Shown piece after piece: positions 49,642-61,261 of a stretch of DNA of 64,000 nt. The stretch is from Cobetia marina (GTDB lineage Bacteria > Pseudomonadota > Gammaproteobacteria > Pseudomonadales > Halomonadaceae). The position numbers and the translations under genes are program-made. Where the stretch lies: contig NZ_CP017114.1 of the NCBI RefSeq assembly GCF_001720485.1, positions 4,112,401 through 4,176,400 of the forward strand. Reading direction: 5' to 3'. The stretch's first letter is position 1. Each line of letters starts with the position of its first letter. The notes beneath the pieces are model-generated. The model was given only the letters and a program-made list of their open reading frames with translations, ran no database searches and had not been told where the DNA came from.

Positions 49642-50481
49642 CTAGCGCCAGGGCAGATGCTGGGCTCCGGGCGCAAGGCCTTTGAGCTCGCGCTCCCGGC
49701 CAGCGACCAGACTCTGCCAGGTCGCCTGCTGTGCCGCACGCCATGCCGGTTCCAGCGAAATGCCACGAGCCAGGCGCACGGCCAGATGCGAGGCGAGAGT
49801 GCAGCCACTGCCATGGAAGCTGCCCGGCAGCCGCGGACAGTCCAGAGACAGCCTGCCATGCTCGCGACGATAGAGACGATGGGTGACGGATGGCTCAGAG
49901 AGCGAGGCGTCATCATGATCCAGGGGGTCAGTCCCGGTGACCAGCACGGCGCCTGCACCTTCCATCAGCAAGCGCTCGGCGAGCTCATTCTCGCCGGCAC
50001 CCTCAGGACAGGCTGCCAGACGCGCAAGCTCGCCACGATTGGGCGTGATGACATCCACCCGCGCCAGCAGCGTTTCGCGCGCCTGCTGGATCAGCGCTTC
50101 ACTGGAGAGCTCATGGCCTCCGCCGGCCTTGAGTACCGGGTCCCATACCACCGGAAGCGCGGGCCAGTGCTGGCGAAGTTCATCGATCAGCGTAACCGTC
50201 GCCATCAGCGCTTCGTGACTGGCGAGAAGTCCGATCTTGAGCGCCCGAGGCCGAAAATCATCGAGCAGGGCATGCGCCATCGCCAGAATCGACTCGCCTG
50301 ACTGCGCCATCACTGCCTGGACATTGCTGGAATTCTGTACCGTCAGCGCCGTCGGTACCGTCAGCGCCCAGCCACCACCGGCCCGAATCGCCTCACTGTC
50401 GGCGATCAGACCCGCGCCGCCGCTGGGGTCATGTCCCGCCAGCACCAGAACACAGGGCAGTCTTGCTGGGCACTCAGTCAT
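49642..50481 (-). CDS. thiD: Hydroxymethylpyrimidine/phosphomethylpyrimidine kinase
   Basis: ThiD phosphorylates HMP twice for thiamine synthesis. The 279-residue ribokinase-fold protein has VLVLAGHDPSGGAGLIADSEAI, TVQNSSNV, KIGLLAS, VVWDPVLKAGGG, ITPNRGE, VLVTGTD and GSFHGSGCTLASHLA. A thiE gene, often adjacent, is absent here. It follows hemJ by 14 bases and probably shares its transcript. Confidence 0.93.
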   Translation of the reverse strand: MTECPARLPCVLVLAGHDPSGGAGLIADSEAIRAGGGWALTVPTALTVQNSSNVQAVMAQSGESILAMAHALLDDFRPRALKIGLLASHEALMATVTLIDELRQHWPALPVVWDPVLKAGGGHELSSEALIQQARETLLARVDVITPNRGELARLAACPEGAGENELAERLLMEGAGAVLVTGTDPLDHDDASLSEPSVTHRLYRREHGRLSLDCPRLPGSFHGSGCTLASHLAVRLARGISLEPAWRAAQQATWQSLVAGRERELKGLAPGAQHLPWR

Positions 50482-50495
50482 GGCAGCGCTGGCTC

Positions 50496-50927
50496 TCAGA
50501 ACGGTTTGACGATGACGCAGATGACGATCACCACCAGCATCAGTACCGGTACTTCATTGAAGAAGCGGAAGTAGCGTGAGGTTCGCTTGCAGGTGTCGGC
50601 AGCGAACTGCTTCAGGTACAGCCCACAGGCATGGTGATAGCCGACCAGCAGCACGACCATGGCCAGCTTGAGGTGCATCCAGCCCATGCTCATGAAGCTC
50701 GGCACCAGTGCCAGCAGCCAGATGCCCAGCACCAGAGTCGCGATCATCGACGGCATCATGATGCCGCGGTAGAGCTTGCGCTCCATGGTCTTGAAGTACT
50801 CGATGGCCTTGATGTCGCCGGCATCACGCGCCTGGGCGTGATAGACGTAAAGACGCGGAAGATAGAACAGGGCGGCAAACCAGCACACCACGGCAATCAG
50901 ATGGAACGCCTTGATCCACAGATACAT
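50496..50927 (-). CDS. hemJ: Protoporphyrinogen IX oxidase HemJ
   Basis: The 143-residue membrane protein has four predicted helices, an N-terminal WIKAFHLIAVVCWFAALFYLPRLYVYHA with the conserved His, then TMERKLYRGIMMPSMIATLVLG, GWMHLKLAMVVLLVGYHH and RYFRFFNEVPVLML. This is the HemJ (UPF0093) pattern. It carries out the penultimate step of heme synthesis. hemL lies two genes downstream. Confidence 0.93.
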   Translation of the reverse strand: MYLWIKAFHLIAVVCWFAALFYLPRLYVYHAQARDAGDIKAIEYFKTMERKLYRGIMMPSMIATLVLGIWLLALVPSFMSMGWMHLKLAMVVLLVGYHHACGLYLKQFAADTCKRTSRYFRFFNEVPVLMLVVIVICVIVKPF

Positions 50928-51116
50928 GGGGAAACTCCGTCAGTCAGGGGCGGAAGATACAAGGAAAGGGGCAGTGTCACTCAACTCGACAGGCCGACAA
51001 GGTGCCATGTTCGCAGCGCCGGGCACATGCGGTATCCGGTCACATACCGAAGCCCTGCCGGATGTCGAGCGCCGATACCGACGACCTGAACCACGCTCGG
51101 GTCGAGATCGCCCCTT

Positions 51117-52876
51117 TCACGGCTTGTATCGATAGTAGCTCTCTATTGCATCACGCGTGATGATACCTGAAATCTTGCGAATCATCGGGGCCGTGGTGTG
51201 CTCCACATAGAGCGCATCGACATTGCTCGGCAGCAGCCGCTCATAGGCTTCCGACAGCGTTGCCTGCAGATGGATCGGGGCGAGATCCAGACGCTGGGCT
51301 GGAATCTCGAGCAGGTCGAGCGCTTCCTGCTCTCGCCAGTGCTCATCCATCAGCACACGCACCAGATCCGCCGCCGGCAGCGCCACCATCGGCTTTTCCG
51401 GCGTCGAACGCGTGACCACCAGCCAGACAGGCTTGCTCTCGAGCAGGGCGCGGGCACGCTCACGAGTGATGCGCCGCGGCACGCTGACCACGGAGCGCTC
51501 CATCACCGCCGGCACCGCGACTCGGGAAAGCGCCTGCATCAAGGGTTGCTGAAGCGGGTGCAAGCCCTGCGCCGTCAGCGTCGAGATGAAGAATCCCTGG
51601 CAATGGCACAGCTGGCGGCAGGTCAGCCCCGCCACTACCACGGCCAGCATGCCGGGCAGGATGATATTGGGAGAATGCGTCAGTTCGAGCAGTGCCATCA
51701 GCGCCGCCAGCGGAGCCTGAAGCACTGCCCCATCATCGCCGCCATGCCGAGCAGGGCGTAGAGCGCGATGTCCGAGGCCTGGTCCGGCAAGATCCAGCCG
51801 CCCAGCATGCCCATCAGGGCACCCGCGGCAGCACCGGCCACCACGACGGGGCCGATGATGCCGATGGGCACTCCACAGGCGACGCATATCGCCGACAGCA
51901 TCAGCTTGCCGATGACCAGCGCCAGCAGCACATCCAGCGCCAGCTGACCGTCGAGCAGCTGGGCGAGGCTGTCATAGCCGATTCCCTGCACCTGCGGGTA
52001 CCACCAGGCCACGGCGGCCGTCGAGAGCCCCACCAGTGCCATCCGTCCTGACCATGTCAGACGCGCGGCACGCTCCTGCTGCCGAGCCAGGTGCACGAAA
52101 CCTCCCGCCAGCAGCCCGATCACCAGTGCCGTGATCACGACCCAGGGGAGATCCAGCAGCGAGTGCAATAGCAGAGAAGGCACCGCGAACGCCGGTTCGG
52201 CGCCATAGACGAGCTGCGAGACGACCGCACCCGCGGTCGAAGCCAGAATCACCGGCATGAAGCCTGTCAGGGTGTACTCCATCATCACCACTTCCATGGC
52301 GAAGATGACACCGGCGATCGGCGTATTGAATGAGGCGGAAATTCCCGCGGCCGTGCCACAGGCAACCAGCACTCGCAGACTGTTGTTGGGCAGCTTGAGA
52401 CGCTCCCCGACCCAGCTGGAAGCGCCAGCCCCGAGGTGGATGGCCGGTCCTTCACGTCCGGCGGACAGGCCACCCAGCACGCTCACGACCCCGACCACGA
52501 TCTGGTTGAGCCAGGCACGCAGCGGCATCTTGCCCTGATGGTAGGTCAGGCGTTCGATGACATGACCGATGCCAAGCTTGCGCTGAGCAGGATGCTGACG
52601 ACCGAGCACGATGCCGATCACTAGCACGGCCAGCAAGGGCAATGACGCGCGCACCCAGGGCGCCAGGCCCTCGAAGTTTTCCGGGCTGTCATCCGGCATG
52701 AAGCCGAGTGCCCCCGCGCTCAGCAACAGTCGGAAACCGACCATCAACGAGCCGGTCAGCAGGCCAGCGATCAGTCCCAGCAGACACAGCTGGGGAAGGG
52801 CATCGACCGCCGCCAGCTTGCGCCGGAAATTGTCGAGACTGGGACGAGGCAGATGCGGACGCGACAGGCGTGACAC
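51117..52876 (-). pseudogene. ClC-type chloride channel/antiporter with CBS tail, frameshifted
   Basis: The first frame (52876 to about 51730) encodes the ClC membrane domain, with IGHVIERLTYHQGKMPLR, the gating-Glu motif SAGREGPAIHLGAGASSW, NTPIAGVIFAMEV and GIIGPVVVAGAAAGALMG. It then shifts and ends in an unrelated tail (QCFRLRWRR). The second frame continues exactly where expected, with APLAALMALLELTHSPNIILPGM and a C-terminal CBS-type domain ending VEHTTAPMIRKISGIITRDAIESYYRYKP. One extra G in the GGGG run at 51728-51731 would restore one protein of about 587 residues. The start is GTG with AAGGAG. It is either a recent mutation or a sequencing error. Confidence 0.85.
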
Positions 52877-53121
52877 TCACGACTCCTTGAAAGGCACTGA
52901 CGATGACGATGAACATCCATGTCGGCAGCACATTACTGCCCGCCTGACACCTGTGTATCATATCGATTGCGCACCGTCGCGACCGTGCACAATCCGACAA
53001 CCTCGGCACAGCATGGCGCAACGCCTGTCTCGCGCACAGGCCGCAAAAGGTCGCATCAGCAAGCCGGACACACGAGTCACATTCGTATCAACAGGACACC
53101 GCTCGAAAGCGGGGAGGCAGC

Positions 53122-54165
53122 ATGATCAAGGTAGGTATCGTCGGCGGCACCGGTTACACCGGAGTGGAGCTCCTCAGGTTGCTGGCCAGCCACCCGCAGG
53201 TGGAAGTGACCGTGATCACCTCACGCAGCGAGAAGGGCGTGCGTGTCGACGAGATGTACCCCAATCTGCGCGGCCACTACGACACCCTCGCGTTCAGCGA
53301 GCCGGATGCCGAGGTGCTGGCAGCCTGTGACGCCGTGTTCTTCGCCACGCCGCATGGCGTCGCTCATGCGCTGGCCGGCGACCTTCTGGCCCGTGGCACC
53401 CGCGTGATCGACCTGTCCGCAGACTTCCGCATCAAGGACGCCGACGTCTGGGCCGAATGGTATGGCCAGCCGCATGGTGCACCGGAACTGCTCGGCGAAG
53501 CCGTCTACGGCCTGCCGGAAGTCAATCGCGACGCCATCCGTGAAGCCCGTCTGATCGCGGTGCCGGGCTGCTACCCGACCTCCGTGCAACTGGGGCTCAT
53601 TCCGCTGCTGGAAGCCGGTCTGATCGAGACCGACAACATCATCGCCGACTGCAAGTCCGCCGTTTCCGGTGCCGGTCGCGGTGCCAAGGTCGGCTCACTG
53701 CTGTGTGAAGCCGGCGAGTCCATGAAGGCCTACGGCGCCTCCGGTCACCGTCACCTGCCGGAAATCACCCAGGGGCTGGACATGGCAGCGGGCAGCGCGG
53801 TCGGCCTCACCTTCGTCCCGCACCTGACGCCGATGATCCGTGGCATCCACTCCACTCTCTATCCGCGCCTGAGCGGCTTCAGCGGTACGCTGGAAGATCT
53901 GCAGGCGCTGTTCGAGCAGCGTTACGCCGATCACCCCGCCGTCGATGTCATGCCGCTGGGTAGCCATCCGGAGACGCGCAGCGTGCGTGGCACCAACCTG
54001 TGCCGCATCGCCCTGCATCGTCCGGGCAATGGCGACACCCTGGTCGTGCTGTCGGTGATCGACAATCTGGTCAAGGGCGCATCAGGTCAGGCCATCCAGA
54101 ACCTCAACCTGATGTTCGGCCTGGATGAGATGACCGGCATCGGGGCGCCGGCGATGATGCCCTGA
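53122..54165 (+). CDS. argC: N-acetyl-gamma-glutamyl-phosphate reductase
   Basis: ArgC reduces N-acetylglutamyl phosphate in arginine synthesis. The 347-residue protein starts [23 protein letters not shown] (NADP loop), then [22 protein letters not shown], the catalytic Cys in [27 protein letters not shown] and [16 protein letters not shown] lies upstream of the ATG. It is followed by erpA. Confidence 0.97.
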   Translation: MIKVGIVGGTGYTGVELLRLLASHPQVEVTVITSRSEKGVRVDEMYPNLRGHYDTLAFSEPDAEVLAACDAVFFATPHGVAHALAGDLLARGTRVIDLSADFRIKDADVWAEWYGQPHGAPELLGEAVYGLPEVNRDAIREARLIAVPGCYPTSVQLGLIPLLEAGLIETDNIIADCKSAVSGAGRGAKVGSLLCEAGESMKAYGASGHRHLPEITQGLDMAAGSAVGLTFVPHLTPMIRGIHSTLYPRLSGFSGTLEDLQALFEQRYADHPAVDVMPLGSHPETRSVRGTNLCRIALHRPGNGDTLVVLSVIDNLVKGASGQAIQNLNLMFGLDEMTGIGAPAMMP

Positions 54166-54311
54166 GCCGCCAGTGTCGCCAGCAAGGCAGCACGTCAGAC
54201 AAAGTTGACCCTTTTGCTCGGATATAGGGATAATAGGCAGCATTCCGTTCTCTATACCGTGCCGGGCGCTGTCTTCAGCGCCCGGCCTCCGACTCCTTCG
54301 AGGAGGCCCGC

Positions 54312-54665
54312 ATGAGCGAAGCACAAAGCTTCATCCCCACGCCGCTGTATCTATCCGAGAGCGCCAAGGCCCGGATCGCTGCGCTGCGCGCGGAAGAAGC
54401 CAACCCGGAGCTACGTCTCAGGGTCTACGTCACTGGCGGTGGTTGTTCCGGCTTCCAGTACGGTTTCGATATCGCCACCGACATGGCTGAGGACGACACC
54501 GTGGTCGAGCTGGGCGAAGCCGCGGTCGTGATCGACCCGCTGTCCTACCAGTATCTGGTCGGCTCGACGATCGACTACGAGGAAGGTCTGGCCGGGGCGC
54601 GTTTCCTGATCCAGAACCCGAATGCCACCAGCACCTGTGGCTGTGGTTCGTCCTTCATGGTCTGA
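54312..54665 (+). CDS. erpA: Iron-sulfur cluster insertion protein ErpA
   Basis: The 117-residue A-type carrier delivers Fe-S clusters to apoproteins. It has LRLRVYVTGGGCSGFQYGF with the first Cys and STCGCGSSF with the last two. It keeps the family's fixed spacing and length (114 in E. coli). GAGG precedes the start. It has its own terminator. Confidence 0.97.
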   Translation: MSEAQSFIPTPLYLSESAKARIAALRAEEANPELRLRVYVTGGGCSGFQYGFDIATDMAEDDTVVELGEAAVVIDPLSYQYLVGSTIDYEEGLAGARFLIQNPNATSTCGCGSSFMV

Positions 54666-54702
54666 CGGCGCAGCATGACATCCGGCGCGATGCCGCCACC
54701 TG

Positions 54703-54744
54703 ATCGCCCCCTATCGGTTTCCGATAGGGGGCGATTTTTTTTCA
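54703..54744 (+). terminator. Terminator after erpA
   Basis: ATCGCCCCCTATCGG pairs over 15 bp around a TTT loop and is followed by a run of T. Confidence 0.93.
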
Positions 54745-54871
54745 CTATCTCAGCAGGTTGCGAATGCCAACCCGCCGCACGGCGGCGCTCGCAGACTTGA
54801 CGGGATCTTGTGCTCTCGTCACTCTGAAAACGCACTACATCCTAAAATCTAAATATAAAGAGGCATGTAAA

Positions 54872-55633
54872 ATGCGTAGATCCCACCTGCTGGCCTCGCT
54901 GTCCGGTCTCGCGGCCGCCACCCTGATGGCCAGTGCCGCCCATGCCGTCACCCTCAAGGCCGCGACTGACCCGAGCTTCGTGCCTTTCGAGATGCTCGAT
55001 CAGGAAAGCGGCAAGATGGTCGGCTTCGATATCGACATCCTCAACGCCATCGGTGAGCGCGCCGGTTTCGATATCGACCTCAAGACCATGGACTTCAATG
55101 GCATCATCCCGGCCGTACAGACCGGCAGCGTCGATGTCGCCATCGCCGGCATCACCATCACCGAGGCCCGCGAGAAGATCGTCGACTTCACCGACCCTTA
55201 TTACGACTCCGGCCTGCGGATCCTGACCGCGGCCAACAATGGCGACATCGAGGGCATCGAGGGGCTGGAAGGCAAGAAGATCGGCACCAAGATCGGCTCC
55301 ACCAGCTATGACTACCTCACCGCCAATCTGGAAGACTCCACCATCACGCCCTATCCCGGCAGCGCCGACATGTACATGGCACTGATGTCCGGCAGCGTCG
55401 ATGCCGTCTTCTATGACGCTCCCAATGTCGGCTACTTCGCCAAGACCAAGGGCAACGGTCGCGTGAAGACAGTGGGCCCGCTCTATGAAGGTCAGCAGTA
55501 CGGCATCGCCTTCACCGAGGGCAGTGAGTGGACCGACGCCGCCAACAAGGCACTGGCCGAGATGAAGTCCGATGGTAGCTACGCCGAGATCTATCAGAAG
55601 TGGTTCGGCGCCCTGCCGAGCGACAGCGAATAA
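54872..55633 (+). CDS. Periplasmic polar amino acid binding protein (ABC transporter)
   Basis: The 253-residue binding protein has a signal peptide ending in SAAHA. The family start LKAATDPSFVPFEMLDQESGKMVGFDIDILNAI follows, with VDVAIAGITITEAREKIVDFTDPYYDSG and a late GSEWTDAANKALAEMKSDGSYAEIYQKWFG. It resembles GlnH-type proteins for glutamine or other polar amino acids. Upstream sequence is AT-rich with AAAGAGG near the start. A hairpin separates it from the permease gene. Confidence 0.88.
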   Translation: MRRSHLLASLSGLAAATLMASAAHAVTLKAATDPSFVPFEMLDQESGKMVGFDIDILNAIGERAGFDIDLKTMDFNGIIPAVQTGSVDVAIAGITITEAREKIVDFTDPYYDSGLRILTAANNGDIEGIEGLEGKKIGTKIGSTSYDYLTANLEDSTITPYPGSADMYMALMSGSVDAVFYDAPNVGYFAKTKGNGRVKTVGPLYEGQQYGIAFTEGSEWTDAANKALAEMKSDGSYAEIYQKWFGALPSDSE

Positions 55634-55695
55634 CGCCATCCTCGCCAGAGTTCTCTGACGCCTTCTTCACCACGAACCATGATTTCTGCCATCCG

Positions 55696-55726
55696 GACGC
55701 CACGGCATGCCAATGGCCGTGGCGTC
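55696..55726 (+). other. Intercistronic hairpin between binding-protein and permease genes
   Basis: GACGCCACGGC pairs perfectly with GCCGTGGCGTC around a nine-base loop, without a T-run. Such structures often stabilise upstream mRNA so that the binding protein outnumbers the membrane parts; that role is inferred. Confidence 0.55.
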
Positions 55727-55790
55727 TGTCCTGACGAGCTCCCCCTCACCATGTCCTGAGGCGCGAGATGATGGTGCCAAGGAGCCCCAC

Positions 55791-56462
55791 GTGGACGTTC
55801 AATTCCAGTTTGACTGGCAGGCGGCGATTTCCTCCGTGCCGTACCTGCTCGAGGGGATCCCCTGGACCCTCGCCATTTCCTTCGGTGGCCTGGCCATCGG
55901 CTTCATGCTCGGCATCCTGTTTGGCCTGCTGAGCCTCTCCCCCAGCCGGATACTGCGCTGGGTCGCCACCGCCTACATCGAGATCTTCCGCGGCACGCCC
56001 GTGCTGGTGCAGGTCCTGTTCATCTTCTATGGTCTGCCGCAGATCATCGGGGGGCCCATCGATGCCCTGACCGCCGGTATCGCAGCCATCGCGCTCAATT
56101 CCGCGGCCTATATCTCCGAGATCGTGCGTGGTGGCGTGCAGTCCATCGCGCGCGGGCAACGCGAGGCCGGACTGTCACTGGGCCTTTCCACCCCCCAGAC
56201 CTTCCGCTACATCATCTGGCCGCAGGCACTGCGTCGCATGATCCCGGCGCTCGGCAATCAGGGGATCGTGTCCATCAAGGACACCTCGCTGTTCTCGGTG
56301 ATCGGTGTCGGTGAGCTGGTCCGCCAGGGCCAGATTTACATTGCCACCACCTTCAACGCGCTGGAAACCTACTTCATGGTCGCCATGCTCTACCTCGTCA
56401 TCACGCTGAGCCTGTCCTTCGGGCTACGGATGCTGGAGCGTCGCGGACTGGTGGGCCAATGA
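55791..56462 (+). CDS. Polar amino acid ABC transporter permease
   Basis: The 223-residue permease (GlnP/HisM type) has five likely helices and the conserved EAA loop [34 protein letters not shown]. It also has the family start [24 protein letters not shown] and [21 protein letters not shown]. The start is a GTG with AAGGAG just ahead; a longer frame has no such site. Confidence 0.9.
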   Translation: MDVQFQFDWQAAISSVPYLLEGIPWTLAISFGGLAIGFMLGILFGLLSLSPSRILRWVATAYIEIFRGTPVLVQVLFIFYGLPQIIGGPIDALTAGIAAIALNSAAYISEIVRGGVQSIARGQREAGLSLGLSTPQTFRYIIWPQALRRMIPALGNQGIVSIKDTSLFSVIGVGELVRQGQIYIATTFNALETYFMVAMLYLVITLSLSFGLRMLERRGLVGQ

Positions 56463-56556
56463 TCTCTACCGTGCTTTCCCACCAGGCGACAACCGCGCTG
56501 ACACCCTCTTCCTCTTTCCCGATCAGCCAGCCCTTCGCGCCGGCCAGGAGCGCCTG

Positions 56557-57303
<747 letters not shown>

Positions 57304-57334
57304 ACCCCCGCTGCCATCTCTTGAGAGAGGCCAT

Positions 57335-57364
57335 GCCCCGACCGTCAGGTCGGGGCTTTTTTTT
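57335..57364 (+). terminator. Terminator after the amino acid transporter operon
   Basis: GCCCCGACC pairs with GGTCGGGGC around GTCA and is followed by eight T. Confidence 0.93.
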
Positions 57365-57593
57365 GCCCGAATGCCACGCCGTGAAGAGGCAATTCCTGGC
57401 CAATCCAGAGCATCACCTGGCGATAGACGTGTCTGTTGTGGCCCGAATGACGGGAGTTCTGGCATTCGAAATGAAGTTTTTCGATCTCGACTGACGATTT
57501 CGCGCTTTTTTCATGCAATGAAATCAGATGATTCGCCCCGCCTTGGCTGCCTCTCACGTCACGCCCCCAGCCTCGCTGTGGCTCTCGATTCAC
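57345..57593 (-). CDS. Possible small protein with a Cys/His-rich end (doubtful)
   Basis: This open frame of up to 82 residues has a C-terminal half reading KLHFECQNSRHSGHNRHVYR and then QVMLWIGQELPLHG. The half contains one Cys, several His and an otherwise sensible residue mix with moderate GC at third positions. The N-terminal half looks random, and a shorter TTG start near 57525 is possible. The end overlaps the transporter terminator. I do not recognise a family, and it may be non-coding. Confidence 0.25.
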   Translation of the reverse strand: MNREPQRGWGRDVRGSQGGANHLISLHEKSAKSSVEIEKLHFECQNSRHSGHNRHVYRQVMLWIGQELPLHGVAFGQKKAPT

Positions 57594-58691
57594 TTCATCA
57601 GTCGCCGAAGGACCCGTCTTTCACACCGCATGTCCTGACGCGAAAGGCGCTCGAAACATCGCCTGCAAGGGGCCGTGGCTGGTGATAACACACGCCTGAT
57701 GTCAGCCCATGAGTCGTCTGGCCGGCCAGGCACCGGTAAGCAAGCCTCAATCACGCCAACAACTATCCACAGCAGTATCATCGTATCTCTCAGGGCACCA
57801 CTGCTGGGCAGCGTAGCCATCCACTCACGGCTTATCCCCGTACTATCTACAGAGTTGGCGTGTCGAGGTGAAGACGATTTGCCTCTGTGGACATTTTGCG
57901 GCATCATCCGCGGCCTTCTGTACGTTAGCCCTTGCAGCACTAGGGGTTGTGGGTAAACTGGCCACTTGTGCACAGCAGGGCAGAAAAGTCCGGTACCAGC
58001 ACGGTATGAAAACGAGGATAACTGGGCTTGTGGACAAGGCGGTGTTTCATCCACAGGAAGCCACCGGTGGCATCCTCAGGTAGCACGCATTTTCTCCCCA
58101 ACTATATCAACATCGTAAGATACTGATTTTTAAGAGATAAAGTCGATTTCCCACTGATTTTGTCCACAACAGTAGTTACAACATCAACAGAACCCCTTTT
58201 TCTTTTCTTTATATAATCTTGTTATCCGGAAACCCGAAGGACGTTCGGACACCCCGAAAGACCGGGTTCGAGGAAGCTCACTTCCCGAGGTGTTCGGGAT
58301 AACGAACGGCAGGGCGATCCGACCCAGTCCTCTGGAAAATCCCCTACGCCACACACACTCGACACGGGCTCGACTCACTGTCGTGATTGATGCCCTGAGA
58401 GAAACATCCGCGAGTCCACTGCATGGCACGTCCTGCCATGGCACTGTGGAAAACTCCTGACGCTTACCCACAGGCGGTTTATACTGTGCGGCCCGAACGT
58501 CATCCGATTGGCTTGCAGGCTCCCCATCGGGTCGAGCTCATGCCGTCTGCGGCGCCTTGTCTTCGCCATGACGTTCGTCAGTCCCGGATTCATCCAGACA
58601 TCGAGTCATCGTCGTGTCTGGCCGATTTGCCTGATTCGCCACCATGCGAACAGCGCTTCATCCAAGTTTCGTGATACCCCGAGGTGCCAAC
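57594..58691. other. Non-coding stretch upstream of mnmG: oriC candidate
   Basis: DnaA-box-like 9-mers are CTATCCACA at 57763, TGTGGGTAA at 57948, TGTGGACAA at 58029, TCATCCACA at 58047, TTGTCCACA at 58160, TTTTCCACA (reverse) at 58445 and TTACCCACA at 58464. An AT-rich segment from about 58090 to 58220 lies between them and resembles an unwinding element. In E. coli and Vibrio, oriC adjoins mnmG (gidA). The region carries no convincing gene. Confidence 0.65.
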
Positions 58692-60614
58692 GTGGATTAC
58701 CCGAACCGCTTTGACGTGATCGTCATCGGCGGCGGTCATGCCGGTACGGAAGCCGCACTGGCGGCTGCCCGCATGGGCCGTCAGACCCTGCTGCTGACCC
58801 ATAACATCGAGACCCTGGGGCAGATGTCCTGCAATCCCGCCATCGGTGGGATCGGCAAGAGCCATCTGGTCAAGGAGATCGATGCGTTGGGCGGTGCCAT
58901 GGGCCTGGCAACCGACATGGCGGGTATCCAGTTCCGCACGCTGAATGCCCGCAAGGGCCCGGCGGTACGTGCCACTCGAGCACAGGCCGACCGGGCGCTG
59001 TACAAGGCGGCGATTCGCAACGTGCTGGAGAACCAGCCGAACCTGACGCTGTTCCAGCAGGGTGCGGAAGACCTGATCGTCGAAGGCGAGACCGTACGGG
59101 GTGTCGTCACTCAGACCGGCATTCGTTTCCACGCCACCACGGTGGTGCTGGCGACCGGGACCTTCCTCGGTGGCGTGATCCATATCGGTTTGGACCACCA
59201 TGCCGGTGGACGTGCCGGGGATCCGCCCGCCAATGGCCTGGCGTCACGTCTGCGCGAGCTGCCATTCCGGGTTGATCGGCTCAAGACCGGTACCCCGCCG
59301 CGCATCGATGCCAAGAGCGTTGATTTCAGCAAGATGGAAGCTCAGCCGGGTGACGCACCGCGCCCGGTGATGTCCTACATGGGCAGTCGGGAAATGCATC
59401 CGGAGCAGGTCAACTGCTTCATCACGCATACCAACGAGCGCACTCACGAGATCATCTTCGCCAATCTCGATCGCTCGCCGATGTACTCCGGCGTCATCGA
59501 TGGCATCGGGCCGCGTTACTGCCCGTCCATCGAGGACAAGGTGCATCGCTTCGCCGACAAGAACAGCCACCAGGTCTTCATCGAGCCGGAAGGCCTGAAT
59601 ACCCACGAGCTGTACCCCAATGGCATCTCCACCTCGCTGCCCTTCGATACGCAGCTCGAGGTGGTACGCTCGATTCGTGGCATGGAAAACGCGCACATCA
59701 CGCGTCCCGGCTACGCCATCGAATACGATTTCTTCAATCCCCAGGATCTGCATCACTCCCTGGAGACGCGTTTCATCAAGAATCTGTACTTCGCTGGTCA
59801 GATCAACGGCACCACCGGCTATGAAGAAGCCGGTGCCCAGGGCCTGCTGGCAGGCGTCAACGCCGCCTTGCGCGCCACTGACGACGAGGCCTGGCATCCA
59901 CTGCGCGACGAGGCCTACACCGGCGTGATGGTCGATGACCTGATCACCCTCGGCACTCGCGAGCCGTATCGCATGTTCACCTCACGTGCCGAATATCGTC
60001 TGCTGCTGCGCGAGGACAATGCGGATCTGCGTCTGACTGCCAAGGGCCGCGAACTCGGCTTGATCGATGACGCGCGCTGGGCGGCGTTCGAGCAGAAGCG
60101 CGAAGCGATCGAGCGCGAGACCGCTCGTCTGCAAAGCACCTGGCTGACGCCGAAGAGCCCGGAGCTGGCCCCGCTGAGCGACAAGCTCAGCTCACCGCTC
60201 AAGCGTGAAGCCAGTCTGATGGAGCTGCTCAAGCGTCCGGAGCTCGAGTATCCGGATGTGGCAGGCCTGAAAGGGGAAGGAGTCGACGACTGGCGCATCG
60301 CCGAGCAGGTGCAGATCACCGCCAAGTACGCGGGCTACATCCAGCGTCAGCAGGAAGAGATCGACCGCCTGCGTCGTCATGAGCACACCGAATTGCCGGC
60401 CAGTCTCGATTACGACTCCGTCGATGGCCTGTCCAACGAGATCAAGCAGAAGCTCAATGAAGCGCGCCCGGCGACGCTTGCCCAGGCAGGCCGCATTTCC
60501 GGTGTCACGCCAGCAGCGGTTTCCATCCTGTTGATTCACTTGAAGAAACGGCAGTTGATCAAGGCGGAGACTCCAGCAGATACCGATACGGCTGACACGG
60601 GAGTCGCGCAATGA
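58692..60614 (+). CDS. mnmG: tRNA uridine-34 carboxymethylaminomethyl enzyme MnmG
   Basis: The 640-residue FAD enzyme partners MnmE. It starts [28 protein letters not shown] (FAD loop), then [47 protein letters not shown] and [22 protein letters not shown]. The GTG at 58692 aligns with the E. coli start and has GAGG upstream; an in-frame ATG at 58644 is less likely. It leads the mnmG-rsmG-parAB block. Confidence 0.97.
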   Translation: MDYPNRFDVIVIGGGHAGTEAALAAARMGRQTLLLTHNIETLGQMSCNPAIGGIGKSHLVKEIDALGGAMGLATDMAGIQFRTLNARKGPAVRATRAQADRALYKAAIRNVLENQPNLTLFQQGAEDLIVEGETVRGVVTQTGIRFHATTVVLATGTFLGGVIHIGLDHHAGGRAGDPPANGLASRLRELPFRVDRLKTGTPPRIDAKSVDFSKMEAQPGDAPRPVMSYMGSREMHPEQVNCFITHTNERTHEIIFANLDRSPMYSGVIDGIGPRYCPSIEDKVHRFADKNSHQVFIEPEGLNTHELYPNGISTSLPFDTQLEVVRSIRGMENAHITRPGYAIEYDFFNPQDLHHSLETRFIKNLYFAGQINGTTGYEEAGAQGLLAGVNAALRATDDEAWHPLRDEAYTGVMVDDLITLGTREPYRMFTSRAEYRLLLREDNADLRLTAKGRELGLIDDARWAAFEQKREAIERETARLQSTWLTPKSPELAPLSDKLSSPLKREASLMELLKRPELEYPDVAGLKGEGVDDWRIAEQVQITAKYAGYIQRQQEEIDRLRRHEHTELPASLDYDSVDGLSNEIKQKLNEARPATLAQAGRISGVTPAAVSILLIHLKKRQLIKAETPADTDTADTGVAQ

Positions 60615-61261
60615 GTCAGACGCTCAACGAGACGCAGCGTGCGCGTTGCGCCCAGTTGCTCAGTCGCGGTGCCAGCGCCATGGGAGTGGCGCTGAGTGAT
60701 GAGCAGCATGCGCAGCTGATGACGCTGCTGGTGCTGTTGCACAAGTGGAATCGCGCCTATAACCTCACCGCGGTACGTGAGCCGGAGGCGATGGTGACGC
60801 GCCATCTGCTGGATAGCCTCAGCGTGCTGCCCCACATCAGCGGGCCACGCCTGCTGGACGTCGGTGCCGGCCCGGGCCTGCCGAGTCTCGTGATCGCGAT
60901 CATGCGTCCCGACATCGCTGTCGTACCGCTGGATTCCAATGGCAAGAAGGTGCGTTTCCAGATTCAGGCCGGCCACGAGCTGGGCCTGAACAACCTGAGC
61001 CCGACTCAGGTGCGTATCGAAGCCTATGATGGCGCGCCCTTCGAGCAGATCATCTCGCGGGCCTTCGCCGATACTGACGCCTTCGTCAATCTGTCAGGCG
61101 CCGTACTGGCTAAAGGCGGCGAATGGCTGGCGATGAAAGGTCGCATCCCCAATGACGAGATCGCACGGTTGCCGGCGGGTGTCTCGCTGGTCGAGACGCT
61201 CAGACTGTGTGTCCCGGGAGAAGAAGGTGAACGTCACCTTCTGCGCTTGAAACGCGACTGA
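60611..61261 (+). CDS. rsmG: 16S rRNA (guanine-527-N7)-methyltransferase
   Basis: The 216-residue SAM enzyme has the family [21 protein letters not shown], the SAM loop [18 protein letters not shown] and [12 protein letters not shown]. It overlaps the mnmG stop (ATGA), the usual order. Confidence 0.96.
   Translation: MSQTLNETQRARCAQLLSRGASAMGVALSDEQHAQLMTLLVLLHKWNRAYNLTAVREPEAMVTRHLLDSLSVLPHISGPRLLDVGAGPGLPSLVIAIMRPDIAVVPLDSNGKKVRFQIQAGHELGLNNLSPTQVRIEAYDGAPFEQIISRAFADTDAFVNLSGAVLAKGGEWLAMKGRIPNDEIARLPAGVSLVETLRLCVPGEEGERHLLRLKRD

Noticed and set aside
50482..50495. TPP riboswitch upstream of thiD
   Set aside because: Only 14 bases separate hemJ and thiD, which leaves no room for one.
51698..51887. 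Programmed frameshifting in the ClC gene
   Set aside because: No slippery heptamer or downstream structure was evident; a lost G in a short run is simpler.
58644..58691. Longer mnmG start at an ATG
   Set aside because: The added 16 residues do not fit the family; the GTG at 58692 aligns with known MnmG N-termini.
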